64,000 nucleotides of DNA, taken from contig JBBSHU010000003.1 of NCBI GenBank assembly GCA_038232455.1, positions 1 to 64,000 on the forward strand, written 5' to 3'. A program made the position numbers and the translations under genes. Within the stretch, counting starts at the first letter, position 1. Each line of letters begins with the position of its first letter. Positions 25,946 to 34,155 of this stretch are shown here, piece by piece. This stretch comes from DATAQC01 sp038232455 (GTDB lineage Bacteria > Actinomycetota > Acidimicrobiia > Acidimicrobiales > AC-14). Below the pieces are notes generated by a model. That model made no database searches, had not been told where the DNA came from, and saw only the letters and a list, made by a program, of their open reading frames with translations.

Positions 25946-25963
25946 CTACTACGCCTGTCGTAG
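25946..25963. promoter_or_regulatory. Probable BlaI/MecI-type operator
   Basis: The 18-bp imperfect dyad CTACGACA-GG-CGTAGTAG (read on the minus strand) has 6 of 8 matching arm positions. It lies between the divergent uppP and blaI-like genes. BlaI/MecI proteins bind dyads built around TACGACA/TACA-type half-sites, so autoregulation and control of uppP are both plausible. Confidence 0.55.
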
Positions 25964-25988
25964 CGCAGCCTCTACGGTAAAGTCAGGC

Positions 25989-26384
25989 GTGACCGCGCGC
26001 CGAGACCGGGGCCGGGGACGCGTCGGATCACGACGCCGCCCCGGTGAGCTCGAGAGTGAAGTCCTTGCTGCGTTGTGGGCCGGGTCGGAGCCGATGCCTC
26101 CGGCCGAGGTGCAGGCCGCCATAGGTGGGGACCTGGCGTACACCACGGTCATGACGATCCTCGTGCGTCTACACGGAAAGGGACTGATCGAGCGCACCAA
26201 GGTGGGCCGGGCGTTCGCCTACCGGCCGGTGGTGGCCGAGACCGACGTGGTGGCCGACCAGGTGCGTCGCCTCCTCGCCCACGGCCACGACCGCGTCGCC
26301 GTGCTGCAGGGCTTCATCGACGGCCTGCGGCCGGGGGACGAGGCGATGCTGCGGAGCATGCTCGCCGACATCGGGGAGCCGTGA
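25989..26384 (+). CDS. BlaI/MecI/CopY-family repressor
   Basis: 131 aa with GTG start. Winged helix: ELESEVLAALWAGSEPMPPAEV, LAYTTVMTILVRLHGKGLIERTKVGRAFAYRPV is the recognition helix and wing. A C-terminal helical dimerisation part follows (RRLLAHGHDRVAVLQGFIDGL). The first 20 residues are Arg/Gly-rich and unusual. It is followed 1 bp later by an M56-like protease gene, the classical BlaI-BlaR1 order. Proteolysis of BlaI by the protease on a cell-wall signal is the expected circuit. Confidence 0.9.
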   Translation: MTARRDRGRGRVGSRRRPGELESEVLAALWAGSEPMPPAEVQAAIGGDLAYTTVMTILVRLHGKGLIERTKVGRAFAYRPVVAETDVVADQVRRLLAHGHDRVAVLQGFIDGLRPGDEAMLRSMLADIGEP

Positions 26385-26385
26385 C

Positions 26386-27342
26386 GTGCGGACGGTGATC
26401 TACGTTCCGTTCGCCCTCAGCCTGGCGTTCGTCGGCCTGAGCCGCCTGGTGTGCCGGCGGACGTCGCCGCGCCCCGCAGCGTGGTCGGTCGCTGTTGCCA
26501 TGGTGGTCCTGGCCGGGTCCACCGTGGCTGCCCTCGGGCTGTTGGCCTGGCCGCTGGCGGCGCGTCTGCCGATGGTCGCCCACCTCGGAGGATGGCAGCC
26601 GGATGCGGTGAACCATGGCGTGCCGGTTCCCGAACTGGAGTCGATCGTCGCCTCCCTTGTCCTCGCCGCTATTGCGGCGACGGCGTTCTGCCACCTGAGT
26701 CGTCTCCGTGGCGCCTGCGTCGAGATATCGACGATGCACGTCGACCTGGGACCGGCCGCGGTGGATGGCCTGGTCGTGATCGACGACCCTCAACCGGGTG
26801 CCCATGCCCTACCCGCCACCCTTGCCCGCCGGGGCGTCGTCGTGGTGTCGACAGGAATGCTCGAGGCCCTCGACGACGACGAACGGGTCGCGGTTCTGGC
26901 CCACGAACGGGCCCACCTGGCCCACGCCCACCGGCTCTTCCTGGTCGTCGCCGGCCTGGCCGCAGCCTTGAACCCGCTGCTGGTGTCCTGTCGTGGCGAT
27001 CTCGCTTTCGCCCTCGAGCGCTGGGCCGACGAGGATGCGGCCAGGCGGAGTGGCCGGACGGTCACCGCCCGGGCCCTGGCCAAGGCATCGCTGGCGAAGC
27101 TGGCGACCCTCCGCCCGCGGATCTCGCCGAGCCCGTTCTTGGGTCCGAACGGAGGTCTGGCCATGGAGCTCGTACGACTCGGCGTCCCTCACCGGGTTGC
27201 CGCACTTCTGGAGCCGGAACCCCGAGGTGGGCGCACCTGGCCGGCCTGGCTGCCGGCCGGACTGGCCGTCATCGGCATTGTCGCGGTCGTGTGGGCGACC
27301 CGCGACACCGAACATCTTTTCGAGCTTCTCCAGGCGCACTGA
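26386..27342 (+). CDS. M56/BlaR1-like membrane zinc protease
   Basis: 318 aa with helices at about 3-20, 27-50, 85-103, 185-205 and 290-310. A cytosolic zincin motif VLAHERAHLAHAHRLFL (HExxH, first His about 173) is followed by the downstream acidic ligand region LERWADEDAAR. This is the BlaR1/M56 pattern without the C-terminal penicillin-binding sensor domain of true BlaR1. It pairs with the BlaI-type repressor just upstream. GTG start. Confidence 0.88.
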   Translation: MRTVIYVPFALSLAFVGLSRLVCRRTSPRPAAWSVAVAMVVLAGSTVAALGLLAWPLAARLPMVAHLGGWQPDAVNHGVPVPELESIVASLVLAAIAATAFCHLSRLRGACVEISTMHVDLGPAAVDGLVVIDDPQPGAHALPATLARRGVVVVSTGMLEALDDDERVAVLAHERAHLAHAHRLFLVVAGLAAALNPLLVSCRGDLAFALERWADEDAARRSGRTVTARALAKASLAKLATLRPRISPSPFLGPNGGLAMELVRLGVPHRVAALLEPEPRGGRTWPAWLPAGLAVIGIVAVVWATRDTEHLFELLQAH

Positions 27343-27386
27343 CCTAACGTGGGGCTCGACCGAGACCAGAGCGGGAGCGACGCACG

Positions 27387-27804
27387 ATGAGCGACATGAA
27401 CGACTGGAACGCCAAGATCATCGAGGAGTTCCGCAGCAACGAGGGCAAGGTCGGCGGCCAGTTCGAGGGCGCACCCCTCCTTTTACTTCACAGCACCGGG
27501 GCCAAGAGCGGCGAGGAGCGGGTCAACCCGATGATGTACCAGGCAGTGGGGTCGGATATGGCCGTCTTCGCTTCCAAAGCGGGGCGCGCCGACCAATCCC
27601 GACTGGTACCACAACCTGGTGGCCAACCCCCGGGCCATGGCCGAGGTGGGGACGGAGAAGGTTCACGTCACGGCCAGGGTCGCCGAAGGCGACGAGCGGG
27701 ACCGCATCTGGACGAAGCAGAAGGCCGACTACCCAGGCTTCGCCGAGTACGAGCAGGCCACGTCGCGCCAGATCCCCGTTGTCATCCTGACCCCGGAGAG
27801 CTGA
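27387..27804 (+). pseudogene. Ddn-like F420-dependent nitroreductase-family gene, frameshifted
   Basis: The first half from ATG 27387 reads WNAKIIEEFRSNEGKVGGQF and then LLLLHSTGAKSGEERVNPMMY, the classical deazaflavin-dependent nitroreductase start. After VFASKAG the frame changes; the second half reads ANPRAMAEVGTEKVHVTARV to RQIPVVILTPES and stops at 27804. Removing one base near 27583-27592 (GGGCGCGCC for GGGGCGCC) restores PTNPDWYHNLVANP, the family's F420-binding segment. Apart from this one-base insertion the gene is intact. It overlaps the convergent DksA-like gene by 23 bp. Confidence 0.8.
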
Positions 27805-28204
27805 TCCGCCCGATCCTGTCGGCCGCGCCTGTCGCGCAGCCGACGCAGGTCCGGGCGACGATGTGGGCTCTCATCCGGTCGATGCCGATCGGGCGCCCAC
27901 AGCTCTCGCAGACGCCGTAGGTCCCGACGAGAAGCCTTTCTCGGGCTTGGTCGATCGCGCCGAGGTGCCGACGAGCGTCGCTCACCAGCGCCGCCACCTG
28001 GGCCCGCTCGAACCCCAGGGTTGCGCCTTCAGGGTCGTGCTCGTCGTCGGCCACCGTCAACGCACTCGACTCGATGATCGCGTCGAGTTGCTCCACGAGG
28101 CCGGCCAGGCGCGCCGACGCCTCGACCCGCTCGGACTCCAGCAGTGCGTCGAGTGCCCCCCGCTCCGCCGTGGTCAGACCGGGGCCGATTGGGTTCTCGC
28201 TCAT
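27782..28204 (-). CDS. DksA/TraR-type zinc-finger protein
   Basis: 140 aa. Helical N-terminal half with a long coiled-coil (RGALDALLESERVEASARLA, then GFERAQVAALVSDARRHLGAID), then the C4 zinc finger GVCESCGRPIGIDRMRAHIVARTCVGC. DksA-family proteins insert the coiled coil into RNA polymerase's secondary channel; actinobacterial members are poorly characterised. The ATG at 28204 is chosen because coiled-coil homology begins soon after. It is divergent from ppk (45-bp gap). Confidence 0.88.
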   Translation of the reverse strand: MSENPIGPGLTTAERGALDALLESERVEASARLAGLVEQLDAIIESSALTVADDEHDPEGATLGFERAQVAALVSDARRHLGAIDQARERLLVGTYGVCESCGRPIGIDRMRAHIVARTCVGCATGAADRIGRISSPGSG

Positions 28205-28249
28205 CTGAAGGATGATCGCGCGGGCCGGGCAACTACTACCGTGGGAACC

Positions 28250-30373
28250 GTGACCGAATTGGATGTCAGAGCCGAGGGCGGCGACTCGGGGGCGTCGTCG
28301 GAGCACGGCGGCGAGCGCCGGTACCTCAACCGCGACCTGTCGTGGCTCGACTTCGCCGGCCGGGTGCTCACGCTGGCCGAGGACGACCACCAACCGGTGC
28401 TCGAAAGGGCGAAGTTCCTCGCTATCTTCAGTGACGGCCTCGACGAGTTCTTCCAGGTCCGCGTCGCCGGGCTCAAAGAGCAGGTCGCCGCCGGTCTGGG
28501 GGCCACCAGTCCCGACGGCATGAGCCCCACCGAGCAGCTACGCGCCATCTGCGAACGGGTGCACGAGCTGTTCGCCCGCCAGAGCCGGGCGTTCCTCGAA
28601 GGCGTGGCGCCGGGGTTGGCCGAAGCCGGCGTGGTGTTGTCCGACTGGGACTCGCTCGACGACGACGACCGCGAGTTCCTGGTGACGGCGTTCCACGAGC
28701 GCATCTTCCCGGTGCTGACCCCCCTTGCCGTCGACCCCGGCCATCCCTTCCCGTACATCTCGAACATGTCGCTGAACCTGGCGGTGACCGTGCGCGACGC
28801 CAACACGGGCGAGAACCGTTTCGCGCGGGTCAAGGTTCCCCCGCTGCTTCCCCGGTTCGTCGTGATGCCCGACGGTGAGCGTTTCGTGCCCATCGAACAG
28901 GTCATCGCCGCCCACCTGGGCACCTTGTTCCCGGGGATGGAGATCCAGGACCGGGAGTCGTTCCGGGTCACCCGAAATGCCGACCTGGCCATGGAGGAGG
29001 GCGAGGCCGACGATCTGCTCGCGGCGGTGGAGCTGGAGCTGCGGCGGCGCCGGTTCGGCCGGGCCGTACGCCTCGAGGTCGACGCCAAGATGACCGAGGA
29101 GACCCGCCAGTTGCTCATGCGGGAGATGGAGATCCAGCCCGACGATCTCTATCCCGTCGAGAGCCCGCTCGACCTGGCCGGGCTGTGGTCGGTGTACGAG
29201 CTCGACCGTCCCGAGCTCAAGGACGAGACCTGGGTCGGCATCACCCAACCGGCGCTCGTCGACGCCGAAGGCGACCCCGCCAACGTGTTCGCCGTGCTGC
29301 GCGAGCGCGACATCCTCGTTCACCATCCCTACGACTCGTTCACCACGTCGGTGGTGGCCTTCGTGGAGCAGGCGGCCGCCGACCCGAGCGTGCTGGCCAT
29401 CAAGCAGACCCTCTACCGCACGTCGGGCGACAGCCCCATCGTCAAGGCGCTGATCCGCGCCGCCGAGGCGGGCAAGCAGGTCGCCGTGCTGGTCGAGCTC
29501 AAGGCCCGTTTCGACGAGCAGGCCAACATCGCCTGGGCCCGTGCGCTCGAAGAGGCGGGGGTCCACGTGGTCTACGGGCTGGTCGGCCTGAAGACCCACA
29601 CCAAGACCGCCCTGGTCGTGCGCGACGAGCCCGAGGGGATTCGCCGCTACTGCCACATCGGCACCGGCAACTACAACCCCAAGACGGCGCGGCTCTACGA
29701 GGACCTGGGCCTGCTGTCGGCCGATCCCGACCTGGGGTCCGACCTGAGCGAGTTGTTCAACTACCTCACCGGCTACAGCCGCAAGTCGCAGTACCGCAAG
29801 CTCCTCGTGGCCCCGCTGTCGTTGCGCTCGGAGATGGTGGGCCTCATCCAGGCCCAGCGCGACGCCGGCTCCGAGGGGCGGATCGTGATGAAGATGAACA
29901 GCCTGGTCGACTCGGCGGTCATCGACGAGCTCTACGCGGCGTCGGAAGCCGGGGTCAGCATCGACCTGATCGTGCGGGGGATCTGCTGCCTGCGGCCCGG
30001 AGCGGATGGGCTGTCGGAGAACATTCGCGTCCGTTCGATCGTGGGCCGCTACCTGGAGCACTCCCGCATCTACGCCTTCGGACAACGCGAAGAGCGCCGG
30101 TACCTCATTGGTTCGGCCGACCTCATGCCCCGGAACCTGGACCGCCGCGTCGAGGCTGTCACGCCCATCGAGGATGTCGAGCTGCAGGCCCGCCTCCAGG
30201 AGATTCTCGACGTGTGCCTGTCTGACGACCTGCTGGCCTCGGAGCTGCACGCCGACGGGTCGTGGCAAAAGGTCGCGGTCGAGAAGGAGGTCAACGCCCA
30301 GCTCCGCCTCCACGAGCTGGCCCTCGAGCGGGGCCGGCGCCGGCGGGAGGCGGACGCGGTGAGACGTAGCTAA
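28250..30373 (+). CDS. ppk: Polyphosphate kinase 1
   Basis: 707 aa, reversibly transferring the gamma phosphate of ATP to polyphosphate. Intact blocks: N-domain RYLNRDLSWLDFAGRVL, H-domain, HHPYDSFTTSVVAFVEQAA, IKQTLYRTSGDSPIVKAL, VELKARFDEQANIAWARALE, and the first phosphodiesterase-like motif with the autophosphorylated His in GLVGLKTHTKTALVVR. YCHIGTGNYNPKTARLYEDLG and IGSADLMPRNLDRRVE also match. GTG starts at 28241 and 28250 are possible; the latter is used. No PHO box is seen ahead of it. It is followed by CYTH-CHAD, Nudix and SixA genes. Confidence 0.97.
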   Translation: MTELDVRAEGGDSGASSEHGGERRYLNRDLSWLDFAGRVLTLAEDDHQPVLERAKFLAIFSDGLDEFFQVRVAGLKEQVAAGLGATSPDGMSPTEQLRAICERVHELFARQSRAFLEGVAPGLAEAGVVLSDWDSLDDDDREFLVTAFHERIFPVLTPLAVDPGHPFPYISNMSLNLAVTVRDANTGENRFARVKVPPLLPRFVVMPDGERFVPIEQVIAAHLGTLFPGMEIQDRESFRVTRNADLAMEEGEADDLLAAVELELRRRRFGRAVRLEVDAKMTEETRQLLMREMEIQPDDLYPVESPLDLAGLWSVYELDRPELKDETWVGITQPALVDAEGDPANVFAVLRERDILVHHPYDSFTTSVVAFVEQAAADPSVLAIKQTLYRTSGDSPIVKALIRAAEAGKQVAVLVELKARFDEQANIAWARALEEAGVHVVYGLVGLKTHTKTALVVRDEPEGIRRYCHIGTGNYNPKTARLYEDLGLLSADPDLGSDLSELFNYLTGYSRKSQYRKLLVAPLSLRSEMVGLIQAQRDAGSEGRIVMKMNSLVDSAVIDELYAASEAGVSIDLIVRGICCLRPGADGLSENIRVRSIVGRYLEHSRIYAFGQREERRYLIGSADLMPRNLDRRVEAVTPIEDVELQARLQEILDVCLSDDLLASELHADGSWQKVAVEKEVNAQLRLHELALERGRRRREADAVRRS

Positions 30374-30536
30374 GTGCCCCATCAGGCGACATCTACCGCG
30401 CTCACGCCGGCCAGGACCACCGCTGACGGCGTCCTCGTCCCCGCCGTACGGCAGAGGGTGGGGCTTCGTCCTGCGGCCTTGCCGGCGGCGCTCCTGGCTC
30501 GCCGTGAGCATCGCCAACGTCACCTGATGGGACACT
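30373..30536. mobile_element. MITE-like long imperfect palindrome
   Basis: The termini match as inverted repeats: AGTGCCCCATCAGGCGAC (30373-30390) against the reverse complement AGTGTCCCATCAGGTGAC (30519-30536), 16 of 18 identical. Further in, CGCTCACGCCGGCCAGGA on the left pairs with its near-complement in the right half (CTCCTGGCTCGCCGTGAGC). The whole ppk/CHAD gap can thus fold into one long hairpin. No coding capacity. It abuts the ppk stop and the GTG start of the next gene. Confidence 0.65.
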
Positions 30537-30537
30537 A

Positions 30538-32058
30538 GTGTCACCCACGAGATCGGCCACCGAGCGTGAGGTCAAGCTCGGGGCGCGGGCCGGATTTCGC
30601 CTTCCCGATCTCGACGGCGTGTTCGAGGGTGTGACGTCGGCCCCGCTGGCCGAGCGCGACCTCAAGGCGGTGTACTACGACACTGACGACCTCCGCCTGG
30701 CGCGGTGGGGCGTCACCGTGCGCCATCGCACGGGCGAAGGCACGGTCTGGACGGTGAAGCTCCCCGAGGGGGAGGAAGGCCCCGCCCTCGTGCGGCGGGA
30801 GGTGAGTTGCGACGGCCCCGCCGACACGGTTCCCGACGAGGCCCTCGGCCTGGTCCGTGCCTACCTGCGGCAAGAGCCTCTCGTGGTCGTCGCCCACATC
30901 CACACCAAGAGGTCGGGGGTGGTCCTGAGCGATGTCGAGGGCCAGCAGGTGGCCGAGGTGGTCGACGACGAGGTGTCGGTGCTCCACGGCGGCCGGGTGG
31001 CCGCCCGCTTTCGCGAGGTGGAGGTCGAAGTCGCCGATCGGGCCGCGTCCGGTCTGATCCACGCGGTTGTCGGGCGGCTCCGTGAAGCCGGGGCCGGCAA
31101 GCCCGACGCAACGCCGAAGTTGGTGCGCGCCCTGGGCGAGCGAGCCCTGGAACCCGCAGAGTTGTCGGGCGTCGAGCTCGGTGAGGAGCCCACCGCCGCC
31201 GACGTGATCCGGGCGACCATGGTGGAGTCGGTCACGCGGATCCTGCGCCACGACGCCGGCGTTCGCCTCGGCGACGACCCCGAGGACATCCACCAGGCGC
31301 GCGTCGGCACCCGCCGTCTGCGCTCCGACCTGCGAACGTTCGCTCCCCTGCTCGACGACGAATGGGTCAAGTCTCTGCGCCGCGACCTCAAGTGGCTGGG
31401 CGGCGAGCTGGGAGCCGTACGCGACGCCGACGTGTTGGCCGAGCGGCTGAGGAAGCAGGCCGACGCCCTTCCTGAGCGCGACGGTGCCGGCCTGGCCCCG
31501 CTGTACCGCCGGTTGGCCAAGGAACGCGAGGAAGCGGGCACCCGGCTGCTCGCGGCCATGTCGGGCGACCGTTACGTCGACCTGCTCGACCGCCTGGTCT
31601 CCGGTGCCAGTGCCCCGGAGGTGCGCCGGGAGGCCGACGGGCCCGCCCGCCGGGTCGTGCCCGACTTGGTGGGCCGCCCGTGGCGTCACCTCAAGAAGGT
31701 GGTCGGCCAACTGCCGTCGGAGCCTTCCGACGCCGAGCTCCATGAGGTTCGCATCCGGACCAAGCGCACCCGGTACGCCGTGGAAGCGGCCATCCCCGCG
31801 GTCGGTGGCGGGGCGAGGAAGTTCGCCAAGTCGCTGGCCCGTCTGCAGGCCGTGCTGGGTGACCATCAGGATGCGGTCGTCGCCGAGGAGTGGCTACGCA
31901 AGGCGGCCAGCGAGGCCGGCGGGGCGAGTGCGGCCGAAGCTTTGGCGGCAGGCGAGCTCATCGCCGTACAGCGGGCCGAGGAGGCCACCAGCCGGGCCGC
32001 CTGGCCGGCAGCCTGGAAGAAGGTGACCCAGAAGAGGCGGCGGTCGGGGCTTGGGTGA
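30538..32058 (+). CDS. CYTH-CHAD domain protein (inorganic triphosphatase-like)
   Basis: 506 aa. CYTH domain (about 1-200) with the ExExK signature in TEREVKLGA, YYDTDDLRLARWGVTVRHRTG and WTVKLPEGEEGPALVRREV: a tunnel fold that hydrolyses inorganic triphosphate. CHAD domain (about 220-490) with PEDIHQARVGTRRLRSDLR, GAVRDADVLAERL and ELHEVRIRTKRTRYAVEAA, which binds polyphosphate. The GTG start abuts the right arm of the MITE-like repeat, so an older promoter may have been displaced. Its place behind ppk fits polyphosphate handling. Confidence 0.92.
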   Translation: MSPTRSATEREVKLGARAGFRLPDLDGVFEGVTSAPLAERDLKAVYYDTDDLRLARWGVTVRHRTGEGTVWTVKLPEGEEGPALVRREVSCDGPADTVPDEALGLVRAYLRQEPLVVVAHIHTKRSGVVLSDVEGQQVAEVVDDEVSVLHGGRVAARFREVEVEVADRAASGLIHAVVGRLREAGAGKPDATPKLVRALGERALEPAELSGVELGEEPTAADVIRATMVESVTRILRHDAGVRLGDDPEDIHQARVGTRRLRSDLRTFAPLLDDEWVKSLRRDLKWLGGELGAVRDADVLAERLRKQADALPERDGAGLAPLYRRLAKEREEAGTRLLAAMSGDRYVDLLDRLVSGASAPEVRREADGPARRVVPDLVGRPWRHLKKVVGQLPSEPSDAELHEVRIRTKRTRYAVEAAIPAVGGGARKFAKSLARLQAVLGDHQDAVVAEEWLRKAASEAGGASAAEALAAGELIAVQRAEEATSRAAWPAAWKKVTQKRRRSGLG

Positions 32059-32075
32059 CGAGGAGGCGGCGGCAC

Positions 32076-32468
32076 ATGGATGAGGTCGTGCAGGCGGCGG
32101 GTGGGGTCGTGTGGCGCCACGGACCCGGCGGCGTGGAGATCCTCCTCGTCCATCGACCGAAGTACGACGACTGGAGCCTTCCCAAGGGCAAGCTCGACGC
32201 CGGCGAGACCTCGGAGGCGGCGGCGCTGAGGGAGGTCGAGGAGGAGACGGGGATGCGCTGTTCGCTCGGTGACGAGTTGCCGCCGGTCACCTACGCCGAC
32301 CGCCACGGACGGGCCAAAATCGTGCGCTATTGGGCCATGGAGCCCGTGGGTGGGAAGTTCGCCCCCAACCACGAGGTCGACGAGGTGCGCTGGGTCACAC
32401 CGGCGGGAGCCGGCGCTCTGCTGTCCTACGCCCGCGACAAGCGGGTCACCGAATCGCTGTCGGTCTGA
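32076..32468 (+). CDS. Nudix hydrolase (MutT1-like N-terminal half)
   Basis: 130 aa. Nudix box GKLDAGETSEAAALREVEEETGM (GX5EX7REUXEEXGU) is complete, within WSLPKGKLDAGE as in MutT1 and diadenosine-polyphosphate hydrolases. AGGAGG lies 9 nt before the ATG. In mycobacteria MutT1 is a single protein with this domain fused to a histidine phosphatase domain. Here the two domains are separate neighbouring genes 20 bp apart. Confidence 0.9.
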   Translation: MDEVVQAAGGVVWRHGPGGVEILLVHRPKYDDWSLPKGKLDAGETSEAAALREVEEETGMRCSLGDELPPVTYADRHGRAKIVRYWAMEPVGGKFAPNHEVDEVRWVTPAGAGALLSYARDKRVTESLSV

Positions 32469-32488
32469 CGTTCTACGATTTCGCGCCA

Positions 32489-32953
32489 ATGACCGTCTAC
32501 CTCGTTCGCCACGGCAAAGCCGGCAGTCGCCACGACTGGAACGGTCCCGACGACGAGCGCCCGCTGAGCAAGCGGGGGCGGCGTCAGGCGGAGGCGTTGG
32601 TCGACCTGCTCGCCGATCGCGGCATCGTGAGCGTGTTCTCCAGCCCGTCGGTTCGCTGCGTCCAGACGGTGGAGCCCCTGGCCGACAAGCTCGGGCTGGG
32701 AATTGATCTCCGTGTCGAGTTGGGCGAGGGCACGGCGAAGGACGATGTTGCCGGGTTCGTCGGTGATCTGCTCTCCACGACCGCGGCGGTGTGCAGTCAC
32801 GGCGACATGATCCCGATCATCCTCGAAGTGCTGGCGACCGATCACGGACTCGAGCTCCCCGACGACTACCCGTGTGCCAAGGGGTCGGTCTGGGCACTGG
32901 TCGACGACGGGTCAGGCCGGATGGCGGCCAAGTACCTCCCGCCACCGGGATAG
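32489..32953 (+). CDS. sixA: SixA-like histidine phosphatase
   Basis: 154 aa. RHG motif in MTVYLVRHGKAGSRHDW (catalytic His about 8), PLSKRGRRQAEAL, VFSSPSVRCVQTVEPLA and the second catalytic His in AAVCSHGDMIP. Family members dephosphorylate phosphohistidine proteins or small phosphates; as the separate C-terminal half of a MutT1-like pair it may act on the Nudix product. Ends KYLPPPG. Two further copies of this C-terminal coding sequence, both broken, occur at about 34463 and 45084. Confidence 0.88.
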   Translation: MTVYLVRHGKAGSRHDWNGPDDERPLSKRGRRQAEALVDLLADRGIVSVFSSPSVRCVQTVEPLADKLGLGIDLRVELGEGTAKDDVAGFVGDLLSTTAAVCSHGDMIPIILEVLATDHGLELPDDYPCAKGSVWALVDDGSGRMAAKYLPPPG

Positions 32954-33186
32954 GTCCGCCGACTCAGTGAGGGAGGGGGGACTCGACGCGAGCGCGTCAG
33001 TCAGCGTCACCCTCTGCCCGAATGTCTCCGTCTTCACCCGAACTGATCCGCCCATAGCACTCACCGCCTCAACAACTACCCCAATCCGGAAGACCTTCTG
33101 CGCAGGAAGAGTTCCCGGTCTACTGGTAAAAGCCGGTCACGGCGCTTGGTCCTCCTTCGACCTTCCATCGCGAGCAGACTGCGATC
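32954..33186. other. Gene-free gap before the esterase gene
   Basis: 233 bp with visibly lower GC than the flanking genes and no convincing reading frame. I see no hairpin or promoter that stands out. It forms the left edge of the esterase segment bounded by sixA-derived sequence. Confidence 0.5.
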
Positions 33187-34155
33187 GTGCGCCCCCGTGA
33201 CGCCTCCGTGATCGATCTTCTCGTCGTCCTCGCCCTACCGGTCCTGCTTGTCCTGTCGGCGTGCGGCGGCAGCCAACCCGACCGCACCGCTGGGCCGGCG
33301 ACGTCTGCGACCCTCCCCGCGACGGAGCGTCAGACGATCACCTGGGACGGGCAGAGCCGAACCTACCTACTGCACCGCCCGGCGGGCCAGGCGCCGGGCC
33401 GCCGTCCTCCTCTGGTCATCGTGCTCCACGGCGCTTCCGTCACCGCCGAGCAGACGGAGCGCTACTACCGCTGGGACCCCCTGGCCGATGCCAGTGGATT
33501 CGTCGTCGCCTACCCGCAAGGAATCAACAACGCCTGGAACGCCGGTTCGTGCTGCGGCGACGCCCCCAATCGCGGCACCGACGACATCGGGTTCATCAAC
33601 GCGGTGATGACCGATGCCTCCGAACGTACCGACGCCGACCCGTCGCGCCGGTATCTCACCGGAGTGTCTAACGGGGCCATGATGACCGTGCGCTACCAGT
33701 GCCAGCGGCCGGAGCAGCTGGCGGCGATCGGTTCGGTGGCAGGAACATTCACCTCGCCGTGTGACCAGCCGCCGCCGGTTCCCTTCATCGCCATCCATGG
33801 CGTCGACGATCAGGTCGTGTCATTTGCCCAGAGCTCAAACACCGCAGAAGCCGGCTCCCGCATGCGTCTTCCTGCCGTCGAGATGGTCGCCCGCTTCCTC
33901 GCAGCCGACCGTTGCCATGATCCGGTGACACGGTCGGCCGGTCCGGTCCACACCCAAACGGCGTCCTGCGACCCGGGGCTCGACGTCGAAGTGATCACCA
34001 TCGACGGCGCCGGCCATCAGTGGCCCGGGGCCACGATTGATGGCGCCCGCCTGGCGATGGACGGTCCACGCAACCAGCCGAGCAAGGCGATCGACGCGAC
34101 GGCCGAGCTGTGGTCGTTCTTCGCGGCCCACCCGCCCTCTCCGACCGGACGGTGA
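33187..34155 (+). CDS. LpqC/PHB-depolymerase-like secreted esterase (lipoprotein)
   Basis: 322 aa with lipoprotein signal (lipobox LVLSAC). Alpha/beta-hydrolase of the poly(3-hydroxybutyrate) depolymerase/LpqC type: oxyanion LVIVLHGASVTAEQTERYYRW, substrate region YPQGINNAWNAGSCCGDAPN, nucleophile GVSNG (Ser about 161), Asp in GVDDQV and His in GAGHQWPG. Hydrolyses ester bonds of polyesters or feruloyl sugars outside the cell; substrate unknown. GTG start with alternatives at 33208. The gene is bounded downstream by a broken copy of the sixA 3' end. Confidence 0.9.
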   Translation: MRPRDASVIDLLVVLALPVLLVLSACGGSQPDRTAGPATSATLPATERQTITWDGQSRTYLLHRPAGQAPGRRPPLVIVLHGASVTAEQTERYYRWDPLADASGFVVAYPQGINNAWNAGSCCGDAPNRGTDDIGFINAVMTDASERTDADPSRRYLTGVSNGAMMTVRYQCQRPEQLAAIGSVAGTFTSPCDQPPPVPFIAIHGVDDQVVSFAQSSNTAEAGSRMRLPAVEMVARFLAADRCHDPVTRSAGPVHTQTASCDPGLDVEVITIDGAGHQWPGATIDGARLAMDGPRNQPSKAIDATAELWSFFAAHPPSPTGR

